From contig JAUPFV010000001.1 in the NCBI GenBank assembly GCA_036936605.1, positions 117,994,771 through 118,058,770 of the forward strand: a DNA stretch of 64,000 nt. Direction: 5' to 3'. Positions 9,668-19,218 of the stretch are shown here, piece by piece (position 1 is the stretch's first letter; each line of letters begins with the position of its first letter). The stretch is from Limnanthes douglasii subsp. nivea (lineage: Eukaryota; Streptophyta; Magnoliopsida; Brassicales; Limnanthaceae). Position numbers and translations under genes: made by a program. A model generated the notes under the pieces. That model saw nothing but the letters and a program-made list of their open reading frames with translations. It searched no databases and was not told the origin of the DNA.

Positions 9668-11473
9668 ATGTTTACAGCAAGAAACGCACTTGTAAAAGGT
9701 GGGTGGCTTAATCTTTCGGAGTTAGAGAAAGAAAAAATAGTCGAACGAGAAAGGCGCATTACTGCAGGCCTCCTTGTCTCTCCTATTGACAAATCCGAAA
9801 CACCAAGCTCAGAGCTTGATCAAGGTTCGTCTTCTGCCGGAAGCTCTAAACCTAAAAGGTTATTTCAACCTAGTCTTTCACCGATCATCTCAGGCTCATC
9901 GGTCCAGGATTCAGAGCCTATTGTTGAACAAGAGCAAGCAGTTACAAGTACTAAGAGACTTTCCCCATTCATAGCTATGAGATCGGATGCTGACATCTCC
10001 CCAGAAAAACTAAACCTCCGACGAAGAGGCCGCTTAGTAAAAGGCCAGGCTGTTGCTCAACAGTCTAAATCTCCAAAATCTGTGCCCTCTAAATCTGGGG
10101 CCAAAGACAAAATTACAGGGTCAGAAGCACCCATCAAGGTTCCCAAGGAGAAATTGTCTGGTCCGGAGGCTACTAGTTCAAGCCTTCGAAATGAGCCCTC
10201 CGGATCTGAGCCCCAGTCGGACTCCAGACCACAAAAGGAAAATGAAGCTCAGCCATCTGGACAGATTACAGAGCCAATCACCAGCACTTCTCTCCCAAAA
10301 ACAACCGACAACCCTTCTATGGTAATGGAGGACAGCGTTGAAGAAGCTCCTTTTGAGACTGATGTCTCCGAGAAGAGTGAGGCTGCAATTGTCAAGAAAA
10401 GCAAGGGCAAAGAGAAATTATGTTTAAAACACCCGGACCTACTGGAGTGCCTTGAAGGAAGAGTGGGACCTTGCTTCCACAAAATTAGTGTAAATTATCT
10501 GCTAGCCATACAGAAATTTAATTATTCTTTCATTCACACAACTGAACTAGGCCGGATCCGGATGAAATGGGGGATCCCAAAATCCGTTAAAGTGAGGATA
10601 CCGGTCGATCGGGAGACGCCAATGGATTGCAAACTTACTGAGATAGTTTTCTACACGGAGTTATTCAATTGGGGGCTTAGACTTCCCTTGGACCCAGAGA
10701 TCGTCAGATATTTCCATCTGATAAAGCTCTGTCCAAGCCAATTGAGCCCCAATGCTTGGTTCACCCTTATGTCCTGTATCATGGCTTCCAGGCTCTCTAG
10801 AATCCCGCTTCCGATTGAGAAATTTGCTGTTGTTGCCAGCCTTTGCAGAAATCATGTTATTCTCTTCTACCATTACAATATGGGTGACAACTTTAAAGTT
10901 GTAGATGACTTGCTTGAATCAGAGAGAAACTGGAAGACTCAATTTTTGTTTATCAGTGGTGCTTGGGAAAACGTGAGGAAGATTAAAGCTGATGTCAACC
11001 CAAGCATGCTTACCAGTAGATGGAAAAGCACAGGTAAACACTTCATCACGTCTATCTACCTTTTTTTGTATAATAAGTTTGTTTGTTTAATTTCTCTTAT
11101 TCTTTTTTGGGTAGTGCTGCCGAAGGAGTTTACTAACGACTTGGAGGAAGGGCAGACTACTTGTGCCAAGCTGAATGCTTGGGTTGCTGAAAAATGGGGA
11201 AATTGCTTCCACAACTGTTTTACAGGGGGCAACTTGGTGAGATCGCATCTCTGGAACACAATCGGCCGGAGAGACTTGTCTTGGGAGGAATTAACCACTC
11301 CGCCCCCTCCGGAGGTCATTCTTCAGAAGACAGATGCAAAAGATGGAAAGCTAGCCTTGTCGGGCAGAGCTAAATCCCCAAGCAAAATGAAAGGCAAGAA
11401 AGGTAAGGCTAAGCCAGACGTAGCTGAGGTCAACCTAGGTGGTGTTGAGGAGACTGTCCCAACAAACCAATAG
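9668..11473 (+). CDS. Antisense protein of Tat element 1 (Transposase_28-like domain)
   Basis: The start at 9668 gives the N-terminus MFTARNALVKGGWLNLSE, matched at the start of the element 2 copy. Residues about 40-240 are Ser/Pro/Lys-rich and probably disordered. Residues about 285-440 form the conserved part: IRMKWGIPKSVKVRIPV, ELFNWGLRLPLDPEIVRYFH, LCPSQLSPNAWFTLM, LESERNWKTQFLFISGAWEN. The LPL-P and NAW pattern resembles the plant 'putative gypsy type transposon' family (Pfam Transposase_28), from memory and not searched. An 81-base GT-AG intron (11034-11114) lies inside and is in frame, so the open frame runs through it; splicing would remove 27 residues. Function is unknown. The frame ends at a stop before the coiled-coil part. 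Confidence 0.8.
   Translation: MFTARNALVKGGWLNLSELEKEKIVERERRITAGLLVSPIDKSETPSSELDQGSSSAGSSKPKRLFQPSLSPIISGSSVQDSEPIVEQEQAVTSTKRLSPFIAMRSDADISPEKLNLRRRGRLVKGQAVAQQSKSPKSVPSKSGAKDKITGSEAPIKVPKEKLSGPEATSSSLRNEPSGSEPQSDSRPQKENEAQPSGQITEPITSTSLPKTTDNPSMVMEDSVEEAPFETDVSEKSEAAIVKKSKGKEKLCLKHPDLLECLEGRVGPCFHKISVNYLLAIQKFNYSFIHTTELGRIRMKWGIPKSVKVRIPVDRETPMDCKLTEIVFYTELFNWGLRLPLDPEIVRYFHLIKLCPSQLSPNAWFTLMSCIMASRLSRIPLPIEKFAVVASLCRNHVILFYHYNMGDNFKVVDDLLESERNWKTQFLFISGAWENVRKIKADVNPSMLTSRWKSTGKHFITSIYLFLYNKFVCLISLILFWVVLPKEFTNDLEEGQTTCAKLNAWVAEKWGNCFHNCFTGGNLVRSHLWNTIGRRDLSWEELTTPPPPEVILQKTDAKDGKLALSGRAKSPSKMKGKKGKAKPDVAEVNLGGVEETVPTNQ
11034..11114 (+). other. Predicted spliceosomal intron in antisense gene, element 1
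   Basis: Donor CAG|GTAAAC and acceptor GGGTAG|TG frame a T-rich 81-base segment. Removing it joins codons phase 1 to give ST-VLPKEF. An intron donor at the same codon and phase is present in element 2 (29114) and element 3 (25250). Confidence 0.75.
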
Positions 11474-12693
11474 GGGCAGGACCAAGGAATGATTGATGCT
11501 GCTTTGCTTCAAGTGGTAGAAAACGAGAGTACCAAAGAGGCAGTTGGATCTCCAAAGCCCCCAAGAGCTCCCAGGAAAGATAAAAAACGGGGAGCAGAAG
11601 GTGGAGATAGGGAGGCTAAGAAGAATAAAACCTCCAGGGGAGATGAAGTTTCTCTCCGACCTCCGGAGTCTCTTCCTCCAGTCGACCAAACAGACCCAAC
11701 CCAAGCATAGGAAATCCCAAGTGACTTTCACACTGGAGAGGGCGCCGGAGGGGATATCAACATTGATAGAGTAGACATCAGTGGGCTTTAAGGGATTGGC
11801 CTTTACTTTGAAGACCTTGAGAAGGACGACTTCGATGGCCCTTACCTCCCCCCAAGTTCTTCGAACATAGTCATTTTCAACGGTAAATCTTTTTCTGTTT
11901 CATGAGAGAAGGACGTGGTGACCCATTCCTTATTGAGCAATATTCAGTCGGTGCTCAACTTGGAGAAGCAAGTGCGAAATCAATCAGCCATCATCAACAC
12001 ACCCACCTCTGATAAAGAGAGTCTGTCTAGCAACCTCCTTACTGCTAACTAGAACGTTGAGGCAATAAAGAGAGTTATCAAAGACCTTTAATCCAAGTAT
12101 TATGACTTGGAGAAGAATCTTTCCTCTCCAAGTATTATGACTTGTAGATGGGGAAAGAAGATTTGGCCACCAAGCTGACCACTTCAGAGGGAGTTATCAA
12201 AGACCTTTAATCCAAGTATTATGACTTGGAGAAGAATCTTTCCTCTTCAAAAGAGGAGGTGAAGGCCAAAGAGAACGTCATTCAAACCCTGACTAGTGAC
12301 AAGAATTCGCTCGAGGATGTTGTGTCTAAGGCTAAACAAGAAAAATATGACTTGTTATAGGAGCAGAAGAAGACCATCCAAGCCAGGATTGACGCATACA
12401 CCAACAAGGTGATAGACTCCGAAGATGAAAGGTATGCTGAAGTCAAATCAGACATGGTCTTGCTCTTCCATCAAAAATTTCCGAAGAGGACACTAGGAGA
12501 TCTATGGCGATTTGTGGAGTATGATGACATCCCATTTCACACGATGGTGGATGGTGATAAGAAAAATTATTCCAGTGGTTGGGATGACACATCTGATGAA
12601 GATGAAAGGACCGGAGAGAGTCCAAATGAGGAAACCAATGATCCTAAGAAGAAGCCAAGTGAGGCTGGGCCATCTAAGAAATCTCAGCCTTAA
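11474..12693 (+). pseudogene. C-terminal coiled-coil part of antisense protein, element 1
   Basis: Past the stop at 11473 the homology to element 2 continues: a Lys-rich linker (KPPRAPRKDKKRG), heptad-like Leu/Lys/Glu text (VIKDLxSKYYDLEKNLSSSK), then the conserved tail KSDMVLLFHQKFPKRTLGDL with an acidic end (SDEDERTGESPNEETND). In element 2 the tail reads FNETFPKKIPLWKYVPYEEI. At least four stops interrupt it. A 56-base segment is duplicated (about 12072-12127 and 12190-12245), repeating one coiled-coil stretch. It is probably the 3' end of the gene begun at 9668. Confidence 0.65.
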
Positions 12694-12732
12694 ATTATTA
12701 ACTATCTTTCAGTTTTTGTGTTTGAACTAAAT

Positions 12733-12826
12733 TCCTTGGATAGCCAAGGCATTTTTGTAATCGTGTCCGGCCCTTGTCCGGACAAACTTGCTCTTTTAAA
12801 ACTTTAAAGTCCTTGGATGGCCAAGG
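12733..12826. repeat. Pair of CCTTGG-CCAAGG short palindromes, element 1
   Basis: CCTTGGATAGCCAAGG (12733-12748) and CCTTGGATGGCCAAGG (12811-12826), each followed by CATTTT, stand 78 bases apart just after the antisense stop. Element 2 has the same pair after its antisense stop. Each can fold as a 6-bp stem with a 4-base loop. The position suggests a 3'-end signal for the antisense transcript, but that is inference. Confidence 0.6.
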
Positions 12827-13301
12827 CATTTTACATACTTAATATCATTCTCTGGTATCTCCCGGACAATTTTATCTCACACAACTCTTATATTGTTTTG
12901 TAGTTTCCCAATTTTGATGGCATGTATTTAAATGGCCTTTATTTATTTTACAAGAATTTGAAAGCGAGAGTGTTTAAATTCTCTGATAGCAAATGTTTAA
13001 ATGGTCATCACTCCACCAAATCAATCTGATCTGTCATTCAAACCACTTTGAATTTTTCAAGAAGGCATCAAATTTTATTAAAAAAACCCGGACACCTCAT
13101 TAAAACCTCCCTGTGCCACCAGGGCAGGAAAGAGTATGCCCCCTAATATTTACATGGACTTTAAACAAGTAAATATTTACATAGTTTTTATTCTAGATAC
13201 AAGCGGAGGTATTCAATGTTCCAGGGGTGATTCAAATTCCTTCCATCTTTATCTTGGAGCATGTATGTCCCAGGCTTAAGCTTTTCACTGACCAGATAGG
13301 G
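12827..13301. other. Junction between integrase and antisense gene, element 1
   Basis: No frame. It holds a conserved block at about 13095-13135 (CTCATTAAAACCTCCCTGTG and CCAGGGCAGGAAAGAGT). The block is repeated in element 2 (about 31193-31233) and, diverged, in element 3 (about 27369-27413). On the minus strand it reads TTTCCTGCCCTGG followed by AGGTTTTAATGAG, a phrase common just after pol in plant LTR elements. Confidence 0.5.
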
Positions 13302-14647
13302 TCATTCCCAAGTTGGAGCTAGCTTGCCGAACTGCTTCTCCTTGGTATGCAGGAAGACTTTTCTCAACACCTTATCACCTGGTTGAAAATCCCTCCTTTT
13401 GATTCTGGAAGCAAATCTGCTTCTCATCAAACCCTCATAGTGTGTGGCTCTAAGGTGAGCCTTGACTCTTCTTTCTTCCATCAAGTCAAGATGGCTTCTG
13501 ATATCCTCTTTATTAGTTTGTTCGAAAAAATGGTGTAATCGGAATGAAGGGAGAGTGGCCTTTATGGGAGCTATTGCATCCATACCATACACCAAGGTAA
13601 ATGGGGATTCTTGTGTTGCTGCCTCGGGAGTGGTCCGATAAGCCCATAGTAGTTCTTGTAGATAACTTGGCCACTTTCCAGCAGCCTCTTTTAGATTATT
13701 TTTAAGACCGGACAGAATGGTTCTGTTAGCTACTTCAACTTGGCATTTTCCTGTGGGTGGAAATGAGAAGAGCAACAGTGTTGAATTCCTCTAGAGGCAC
13801 ATAAATTCTCCACATCCTCGTTATTGAACTATGGCCCATTGTCTGTGGTTATCGTTTCTGGAACCCCAAATCTGCAGCAAATATTAGACAAGATTAATTT
13901 TATAACAGCTTTCGAAGTAGTTCCTGCCAATAGGGCTGCTTCGATCCACTTTGAGAAGTAATCAATAGCAACTATTATAGTTCTGCACCTTCCGGATGAC
14001 ATAGGTAGAGGTCCCACCAAATCCAGCCCCCAACGAGCAAAAGGTATTGGCTCAGAAATCGACTCTAAAGGGACAGCTGGGATATAAATTTCATTACCGT
14101 ATCTTTGGCATGGATCACACTTCTTCACCAATTCCTTGGCATATTGCATTATGGAGGGCCAATAGTACCCAGCTAACAAGACCCTTCTGGTTAAATCCAT
14201 GAATCCACAGTGTGTTGATCCCTCGCCATCGTGCAATTCAGAGCGCACCATTTGGGACTTTTCGATCCCCATACATCGTAAGAGAGGCCTACTAAAGGAT
14301 TTTTTTTTGTAAAGAACGTCTCTTAGGATGACAAAACCACGAGCCTTATACTTCACTTTCCTTGCCACTGCTTTTTCCAGAGGCAAGATGCCATCTGAGA
14401 GGTATTGAAAAAGAGGAAATTTCCAATCTTGAGGCTGATTTACTTGTATATTTAAACTTTTTTCTTCCTTGTTCTGACTGAGTTGAATGGATGGGCACTC
14501 TTGCACATGAATCCATGGGTAGGACTCTGAATAGTCTATGGTTGCCAAGGAGTCTGCCAACGTAAAATCTGTTCGGGGTATGTGCTCATAGGTGATGTTT
14601 TTGAAATTAAGCGCCACTTCTTTAAGAACAAATAAATATTTAACCAA
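13302..14647 (-). pseudogene. Integrase of Tat element 1 (preceded by end of second RNase H)
   Basis: Two minus-strand frames (13829-14647, 13302-13775) cover it. The first begins with the end of the archaeal-type RNase H (YEHIPRTDFTLADSLATI). It continues with the HHCC zinc region (HDGEGSTHCGF, KKCDPCQRYGN), the core GLDLVGPLPMSSGRCRTIIV with AIDYFSKWIEA (first Asp) and FGVPETITTDNGP (second Asp). The second frame holds QVEVANRTILSGLKNNL (catalytic Glu), WAYRTTPEAATQESPF and the C-terminal FQPGDKVLRKVFLHTKEKQF. A frameshift near 13776-13828 separates them. The enzyme joins cDNA to host DNA; here it is broken. Confidence 0.92.
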
Positions 14648-14695
14648 TTGCTCCTTTTTTGCCTTGGATTGACCTTGTGCATGATGGATTAGAAG

Positions 14696-15451
14696 TTAGG
14701 AATCGCTCATTAACCTGACCCTTTTGGCTCCACAAATTAAAGCTAAATTCAAGCCAACTATAGCAGCTTCATATTCGGACTCATTATTGGAAGCCCTGAA
14801 AGCAAAACATATAGCCTGGTACATTTTGTCGCCGTACGAAGAGGTTAAACATATTCCAGCACCACAACCTATGGTACTCGATCCTCCATCAGTTCGGACA
14901 ACCCATACTTGCTTAGCTTTTTCAACTGTTGCTTGTTTAGTGTCTCTGTCCGAGTGAAATTCAACTAGGAAATCGGCAACAGTCTGAGCCTTGACTGCTG
15001 TACGAGGGGCAAAATCAATATCATAGTCTCCGAGCTCCACTGACCACTTGGTTATTCTGCTTGAAATGTCTGCATTTTGAAGAACATTTTTCAAGGGAAA
15101 AGACGTCCGGACAATGATAGAATGAGACTGAAAGTAGGGCCTTATTTTCCTAGCAGCAATTACTAAGGCCAGTGCTAGTTTTTCAAATTTTAAATATCTT
15201 TTTTCTGCATCAATCAAGCTTTTGCTGATATAGTACGCCGGACGAGGATAATTATCCACCTCATTTACTAGCACTGCACTTAGAGCGCAATCCGAAACTG
15301 CCAAGTATATGTAGAGTGTCTCTCCATCAACAGGTTTAAACAAAGTCTTAGAAGAGGATAAGTGCTTCTTAATTTCATCAAAAGCCTGGTCACACTGTGG
15401 AGACCAATTAAACTCTTTTGCACCTTTCAAAGTTTGAAAAAACGGGCACAC
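14696..15451 (-). pseudogene. Tandem RNase H domains of Tat element 1
   Basis: The frame first encodes the RT-linked RNase H (LYIYLAVSDCALSAVLVNEV, KSLIDAEKRYLKFEKLALAL, then a connection ending AQTVADFLVEFH). It then encodes the second, archaeal-type RNase H (VVRTDGGSS, FAFRASNNESEYEAAIVGLN, MSDS). Tat elements are known for having acquired this second domain. The frame stops directly after SDS, where related copies have Gln, so a CAA to TAA change is likely. The domain resumes in the next frame. Confidence 0.88.
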
Positions 15452-15540
15452 CTACCCGAAGACCTTGAAATAAAACGGTTTAAAGCAGCTAACCTCCCTG
15501 TCAATCTTTGCACTTCTTTAATATTCCGAGGAGGCTCGAT

Positions 15541-16344
15541 TTACAATAAAGCACTAAGCTGGTCTGGATCAGATTGTATCCCTTTCTCACTTATTACATA
15601 CCCTAAGAATTTTCCGGACTGCACTCCGAAAACACACTTCTGTGGATTCAACTTTAAATTTACCTTCACCAAGTTGGCAAAGGTTTCTTGGAGATCTGCC
15701 AAGTGTAGTTCTTCGTCCACACTCTTCACCATCATGTCATCGATATAGACTTCCATGTTTCTTCCAATCTGGTTAGCAAAAGCCTTGTTTACTAATCTCT
15801 GATAAGTAGCCCCAGCATTCTAAAATCCAAATGACATCACCTTGTAACAATGGAGTCCCCTATCAGTAACAAATGTAGTATGTTCTTTATCATTTAGATC
15901 TACTTGAATCTAATTATATCCGGAGAAGGCATCCATAAAGGATAATAGCTTGTTCCCAGATGTGGAATCCACCAACTGATCAATTCGGGGGACCGGATAT
16001 AGGTCTTTTGGGCAAGCTCTTTTGAGATCTGTAAAATCTATGCACATACGCCACTTTCCATTTTTCTTCTTTACTAGCACCAGATTGGTTGTCCATAAAG
16101 GGTACTGAGATTCCTTTATGTGCCCCATCTTGGTAAGTCGGTCAACCTCTTGAACTATGACATCAGCTTTCTCCTTAGAAAAAGCTCTCCTCTTTTGTAC
16201 AACAGGTGCTATATCTCTCCGGATGGATAGTTGGTGTGATATAATATCTGCTGGTACCCCGGTTACATCAGTATTGCACCAAGCGAAAACATACTTATGG
16301 TCTTTCAGAAAAGCTAACACTTTATTCTTTAATTCCGATGTCAT
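15541..16344 (-). pseudogene. Reverse transcriptase of Tat element 1
   Basis: From 16344: VDRLTKMGHIKESQYPLWTT, VKKKNGKWRMCIDFTDLKRA, CPKDLYPVPRIDQLVDSTSG, FMDAFSGYN, then a stop where Gln is expected (GYNQI). A second stop follows in FGF-stop-NAGATYQ. Then comes MEVYIDDMMVKS, the catalytic block with the variant YIDD, and LNPQKCVFGVQSGKFLGYVI. All RT blocks are in order, with two visible stops in the fingers/palm region. Confidence 0.92.
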
Positions 16345-16580
16345 CTTGGATCCAATCTTGACACTTCTTCCTTCAGCCAGCGAGTGAGTTTCAACTTGTT
16401 CAATTGGTATTAAAACACCAGGGGTCTCTCTAGGGTCATCAATTTCACCCTCTCCCCAGAGGGCCCCTCAAATTGCTAATCCTCACTGATCCGAACTGCC
16501 CCCAAAGTTCGAGGGGCCAGTGTTGTTGCATAACACTCCCTTGCTACCTTCTGACTGCTTCAGACAACTCCCGTGTGTCC

Positions 16581-17201
16581 TTACAAAGCGTATTTTAAAC
16601 ATTGGTGGACTGTTGAAGCCACAGCATGCATCCTAGAGAGCCAAGATCTCCCCAAAATGGCATTGTAGCACGTAGGACAATCCACCACAATAAAAAGTAT
16701 TCTGACCATCTTCTTAAAAGGGCCATTGCCCAGCAAAACCTCTTCTTCAAATTCCCCGATTACGTCAGCTGAGCTTCCAGTGAAACTCACCATTGATATG
16801 TTCGAACGCTGAATCACTGCTGGACTCTTCATCTGTTTATAAGAAGTTAAAAAGAGGATATTGGCTGAACTTCCAGTGTCCACCAAAATTCGCCTTATGT
16901 CATTTCCCCCAATGGATGCTCCTATCACAACAGCATCTTCATGGGGACCAGCTATGTCCCTCAAGTCATCTTCATCAAAAACAATGAAGGGAAAAGGAAT
17001 TTGCGATTGATAGGAAGTCATGCCTCCTTTTAGTTGGGTAGCTAAAGTATGAACATGCCTCTTTCTCGAAGAAGCCGTTGGTCCAGTCATGGTGTCTCCC
17101 CCAAATATTGTAAGTGACTTAAAAAGGCTGATGAGTCCGGACACCGTCTTACAGTGTTCTGTGATAACACCCATCTTATTTCGGGTTGGATCAGGGTCCA
17201 A
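16581..17201 (-). pseudogene. Protease of Tat element 1
   Basis: The catalytic motif is intact: RRILVDTGSSANILFL. It is preceded by LTIFGGDTMTGP, AGPHEDAVVIGASIGGNDI and followed by CPTCYNAILGRSWLSRMHAV, a conserved end block of gypsy proteases. It is one continuous 206-codon frame, part of a Gag-Pol polyprotein, so its first Met is not a true start. About 240 bases to the RT frame contain the linker with stops. Confidence 0.88.
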
Positions 17202-17204
17202 ATA

Positions 17205-18461
17205 TTATGACTCTACATCAAACCTTTTAATTATCACCATAGCCCCATCCGGAGCCGATGTCCCTGCATTTTTTGGGCCAGTCCGATGCACATTATCAGG
17301 CCTATTTCCACTTCTTATTTTAACATAAGCCCCCAACTTCCCTCTCTCAATCAAATTCTTCACTTCTTGTTTTAACGCGATGCAGTCTTCAGTGATATGG
17401 CCAGTATGATGATGATACTGACAGAAACTATTATTTCGACTTTCCATGGGAGATTGTAATGCAGCCAGTTTTCTGAAATGTACTTCGTCTTTTGTTTTGT
17501 CATAAATGGTGGCCATATTTTCTTTCAACTCAGCAAACTACTCCGGTTGAACCCAAGGTCCTCGCTTAATTCTAGATTGCTGGCTCTGAGCTGGTGCAGC
17601 TGGGTGGGATTGAGCCTTGGCCTTATTTTGACCCTGTCCGGCTTCCTTGGCCTTGTAGCCGGACTGATTCTGGTTTTGATTTGGTGTAGCTGAGGCAGAT
17701 GTCACTTGCCGGTGCACCCTGGTTTTCTTTGTTTCATCTACATTAATCTGTTTGCCGACCTGATTCAATAAACCTCCCCACGTCGTGGCCTTTTTCTTGG
17801 TTACTGAATCAGCCAAATTTCCAGGGTTCAAACCCTGCCTCAGAGAAACTATTGCTACTTGTTCAAAGCAATCAGCTAATCCATTTTTGGTGTTCACAAA
17901 GCGACTTATGTATTCCTTCAAAGACTCATTTGCTTCTTGGGTACAATGGATAATAGTATCTCAATTGCCCTTCACTTCTTTACTTCCAACGAACTGCCTC
18001 CGAAAGGCCACCCAAAAAGTATCAAAATTTCTGATGCAGCCTTGTAGCAGACTATTGTACCACTTTAGAGCACTCCCCGTAAAAGACTAGGAGAACGCTC
18101 GACAAAGTAACTTATCATTATCATCAAAATTCATCATAAATTTTTTAAATTGCTCCAGATGGTTATCTGGATCTTTACTGTCATAATATTTTTCCATCAT
18201 TGTGCTGTCAAACCTCTTAGGAAGGTTTCCGGACAGTATCTTGGAGGACAAAGGAGATTGTCTCCAATTCCGGCCACGACTAAATACAGTATCTTTGTTG
18301 GGAGTTGCAAAGATCCATGGTTCATCATGAAAAGCAAAAGGATCCATTAATAAGCGGTCTACATGTCTCCGGCCATGGCTGTGGCTATGAGACGACCCTT
18401 TACCCAGATGCCTCTTCAACCTTCCATGCCTGTCCCTTTTTCTTGAATATTTTTTGACCAA
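17205..18461 (-). pseudogene. gag capsid and nucleocapsid of Tat element 1
   Basis: Three frames cover it. 18087-18461 holds PKRFDSTMMEKYYDSKDPDN and HLEQFKKFMMNFDDNDKLLC. 17538-17921 holds MKEYISRFVNTKNGLADCFE and VSLRQGLNPGNLADSV. 17205-17528 holds the nucleocapsid finger FCQYHHHTGHITEDCIALKQ (C-x2-H-x4-H-x4-C, the variant usual in Tat). Stops or shifts near 17535 and 17960-18080 interrupt it. Gag packages RNA into the particle. Confidence 0.85.
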
Positions 18462-18844
18462 CTTGATTCTTCAACTTCATCTTCGTTCGAGGAGCTGCTA
18501 GAAGATTCTGAGTCTGAATCTGAGCTCTCCGCCGGTTTGGACCGGTGAGACTTCTTTGAACTAGCATGAGTCTTTTTAGTACTCACATGGGTTTTTGATG
18601 GCTCATGCTCTCTTGGATTGACGGTATGGTGAGCTGCTGACACTTTTGACTTTTCATTCACACCCATATCCTCCCTTTTAGCAGCCCTCAAGGCTTTTAT
18701 CTCAACTTTTAGTCTATCTCGCACCTCGATAGTATATTCATCATTTTCTCCCACCACTTCTGCCAAAGCTGGTGGCACTTCCTGCTCGTCCGAATTCATC
18801 CGAACAGGTTTTTCTTGATGGTTTTGAATGCTAGATTCAGGCAC
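18416..18844 (-). pseudogene. N-terminal region of gag, Tat element 1
   Basis: The frame MPESSIQNHQEKPVRMNSDE begins 25 bases after the PBS and 28 bases inside the LTR boundary, so 18844 is the likely gag start. The product is charged: EVRDRLKVEIKALRAAKRED suggests a short coiled coil, followed by a Ser/His/Lys-rich tract and an acidic Ser run near the end. Element 2 has the matching QEECDQLRAEIEVLRDRKHA. It overlaps the next gag frame (18461) in another phase, indicating a frameshift. Confidence 0.7.
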
Positions 18845-18850
18845 CTTCTT

Positions 18851-18869
18851 CTCCTACTATGGTCGCCAA
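18851..18869 (-). other. Primer-binding site, Tat element 1
   Basis: Minus strand TTGGCGACCATAGTAGGAG lies two bases inside the 5' LTR. Element 2 has TTGGTGACCACATTTGGAG and the left fragment TTGATGACCATAGTGGGAG in the same place. The initial TGG is the complement of a tRNA CCA end; the tRNA species was not determined. Confidence 0.7.
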
Positions 18870-18871
18870 TT

Positions 18872-19218
18872 TGGTGGGGATTATTTCTGTCTGAGGGTAA
18901 TTTGGTCATGTGTTTTGTGGTATTTCAAAGGTATTTAATATTTAAGTGGTTTGTAGTGAGAGATTTGAGCTGCCTGGTTGTATTAAATGTTCATTACCCT
19001 CATTAATGAAAGTGGTTGGGTATTTATACCCTTAAATATGGGCCACATAGGCTTTCGGGTCATACTTATTGAATTGGGTCGAGTTTAAAAACCCATTAGC
19101 TTATTAAGCAGATTAACAAATAGCTTAGTCATAATGTGATTAGCTTTTAATACTTTAGTCCTGCTCGGATGGTTCAGTGGGTGATTTTTGTCCGAATTGC
19201 CCCTGTCCGGTTTCATCA
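18872..19218 (-). repeat. 5' LTR of Tat element 1
   Basis: Partner of 8851-9226. It begins TGGTGGGG and ends CATCA in plus orientation. It has lost about 29 bases near the right end relative to the partner. Confidence 0.9.

Larger units (their letters stand above)
8851..19218 (-). mobile_element. Tat element 1 (Ty3/gypsy, complete with both LTRs)
   Basis: Two LTRs in the same orientation (8851-9226, 18872-19218) enclose, on the minus strand, gag, protease, RT, RNase H, a second RNase H and integrase. On the plus strand, between integrase and the 3' LTR, lies a long antisense gene. The target duplication is CTAGG (8846-8850) against CTAGC (19219-19223), 4 of 5 identical. The domain order, tandem RNase H and antisense frame are established traits of the Tat lineage (Retand/Grande type). 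It interrupts the 5' leader of a copia element. Stops in RT and RNase H make it non-autonomous now. Confidence 0.93.
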
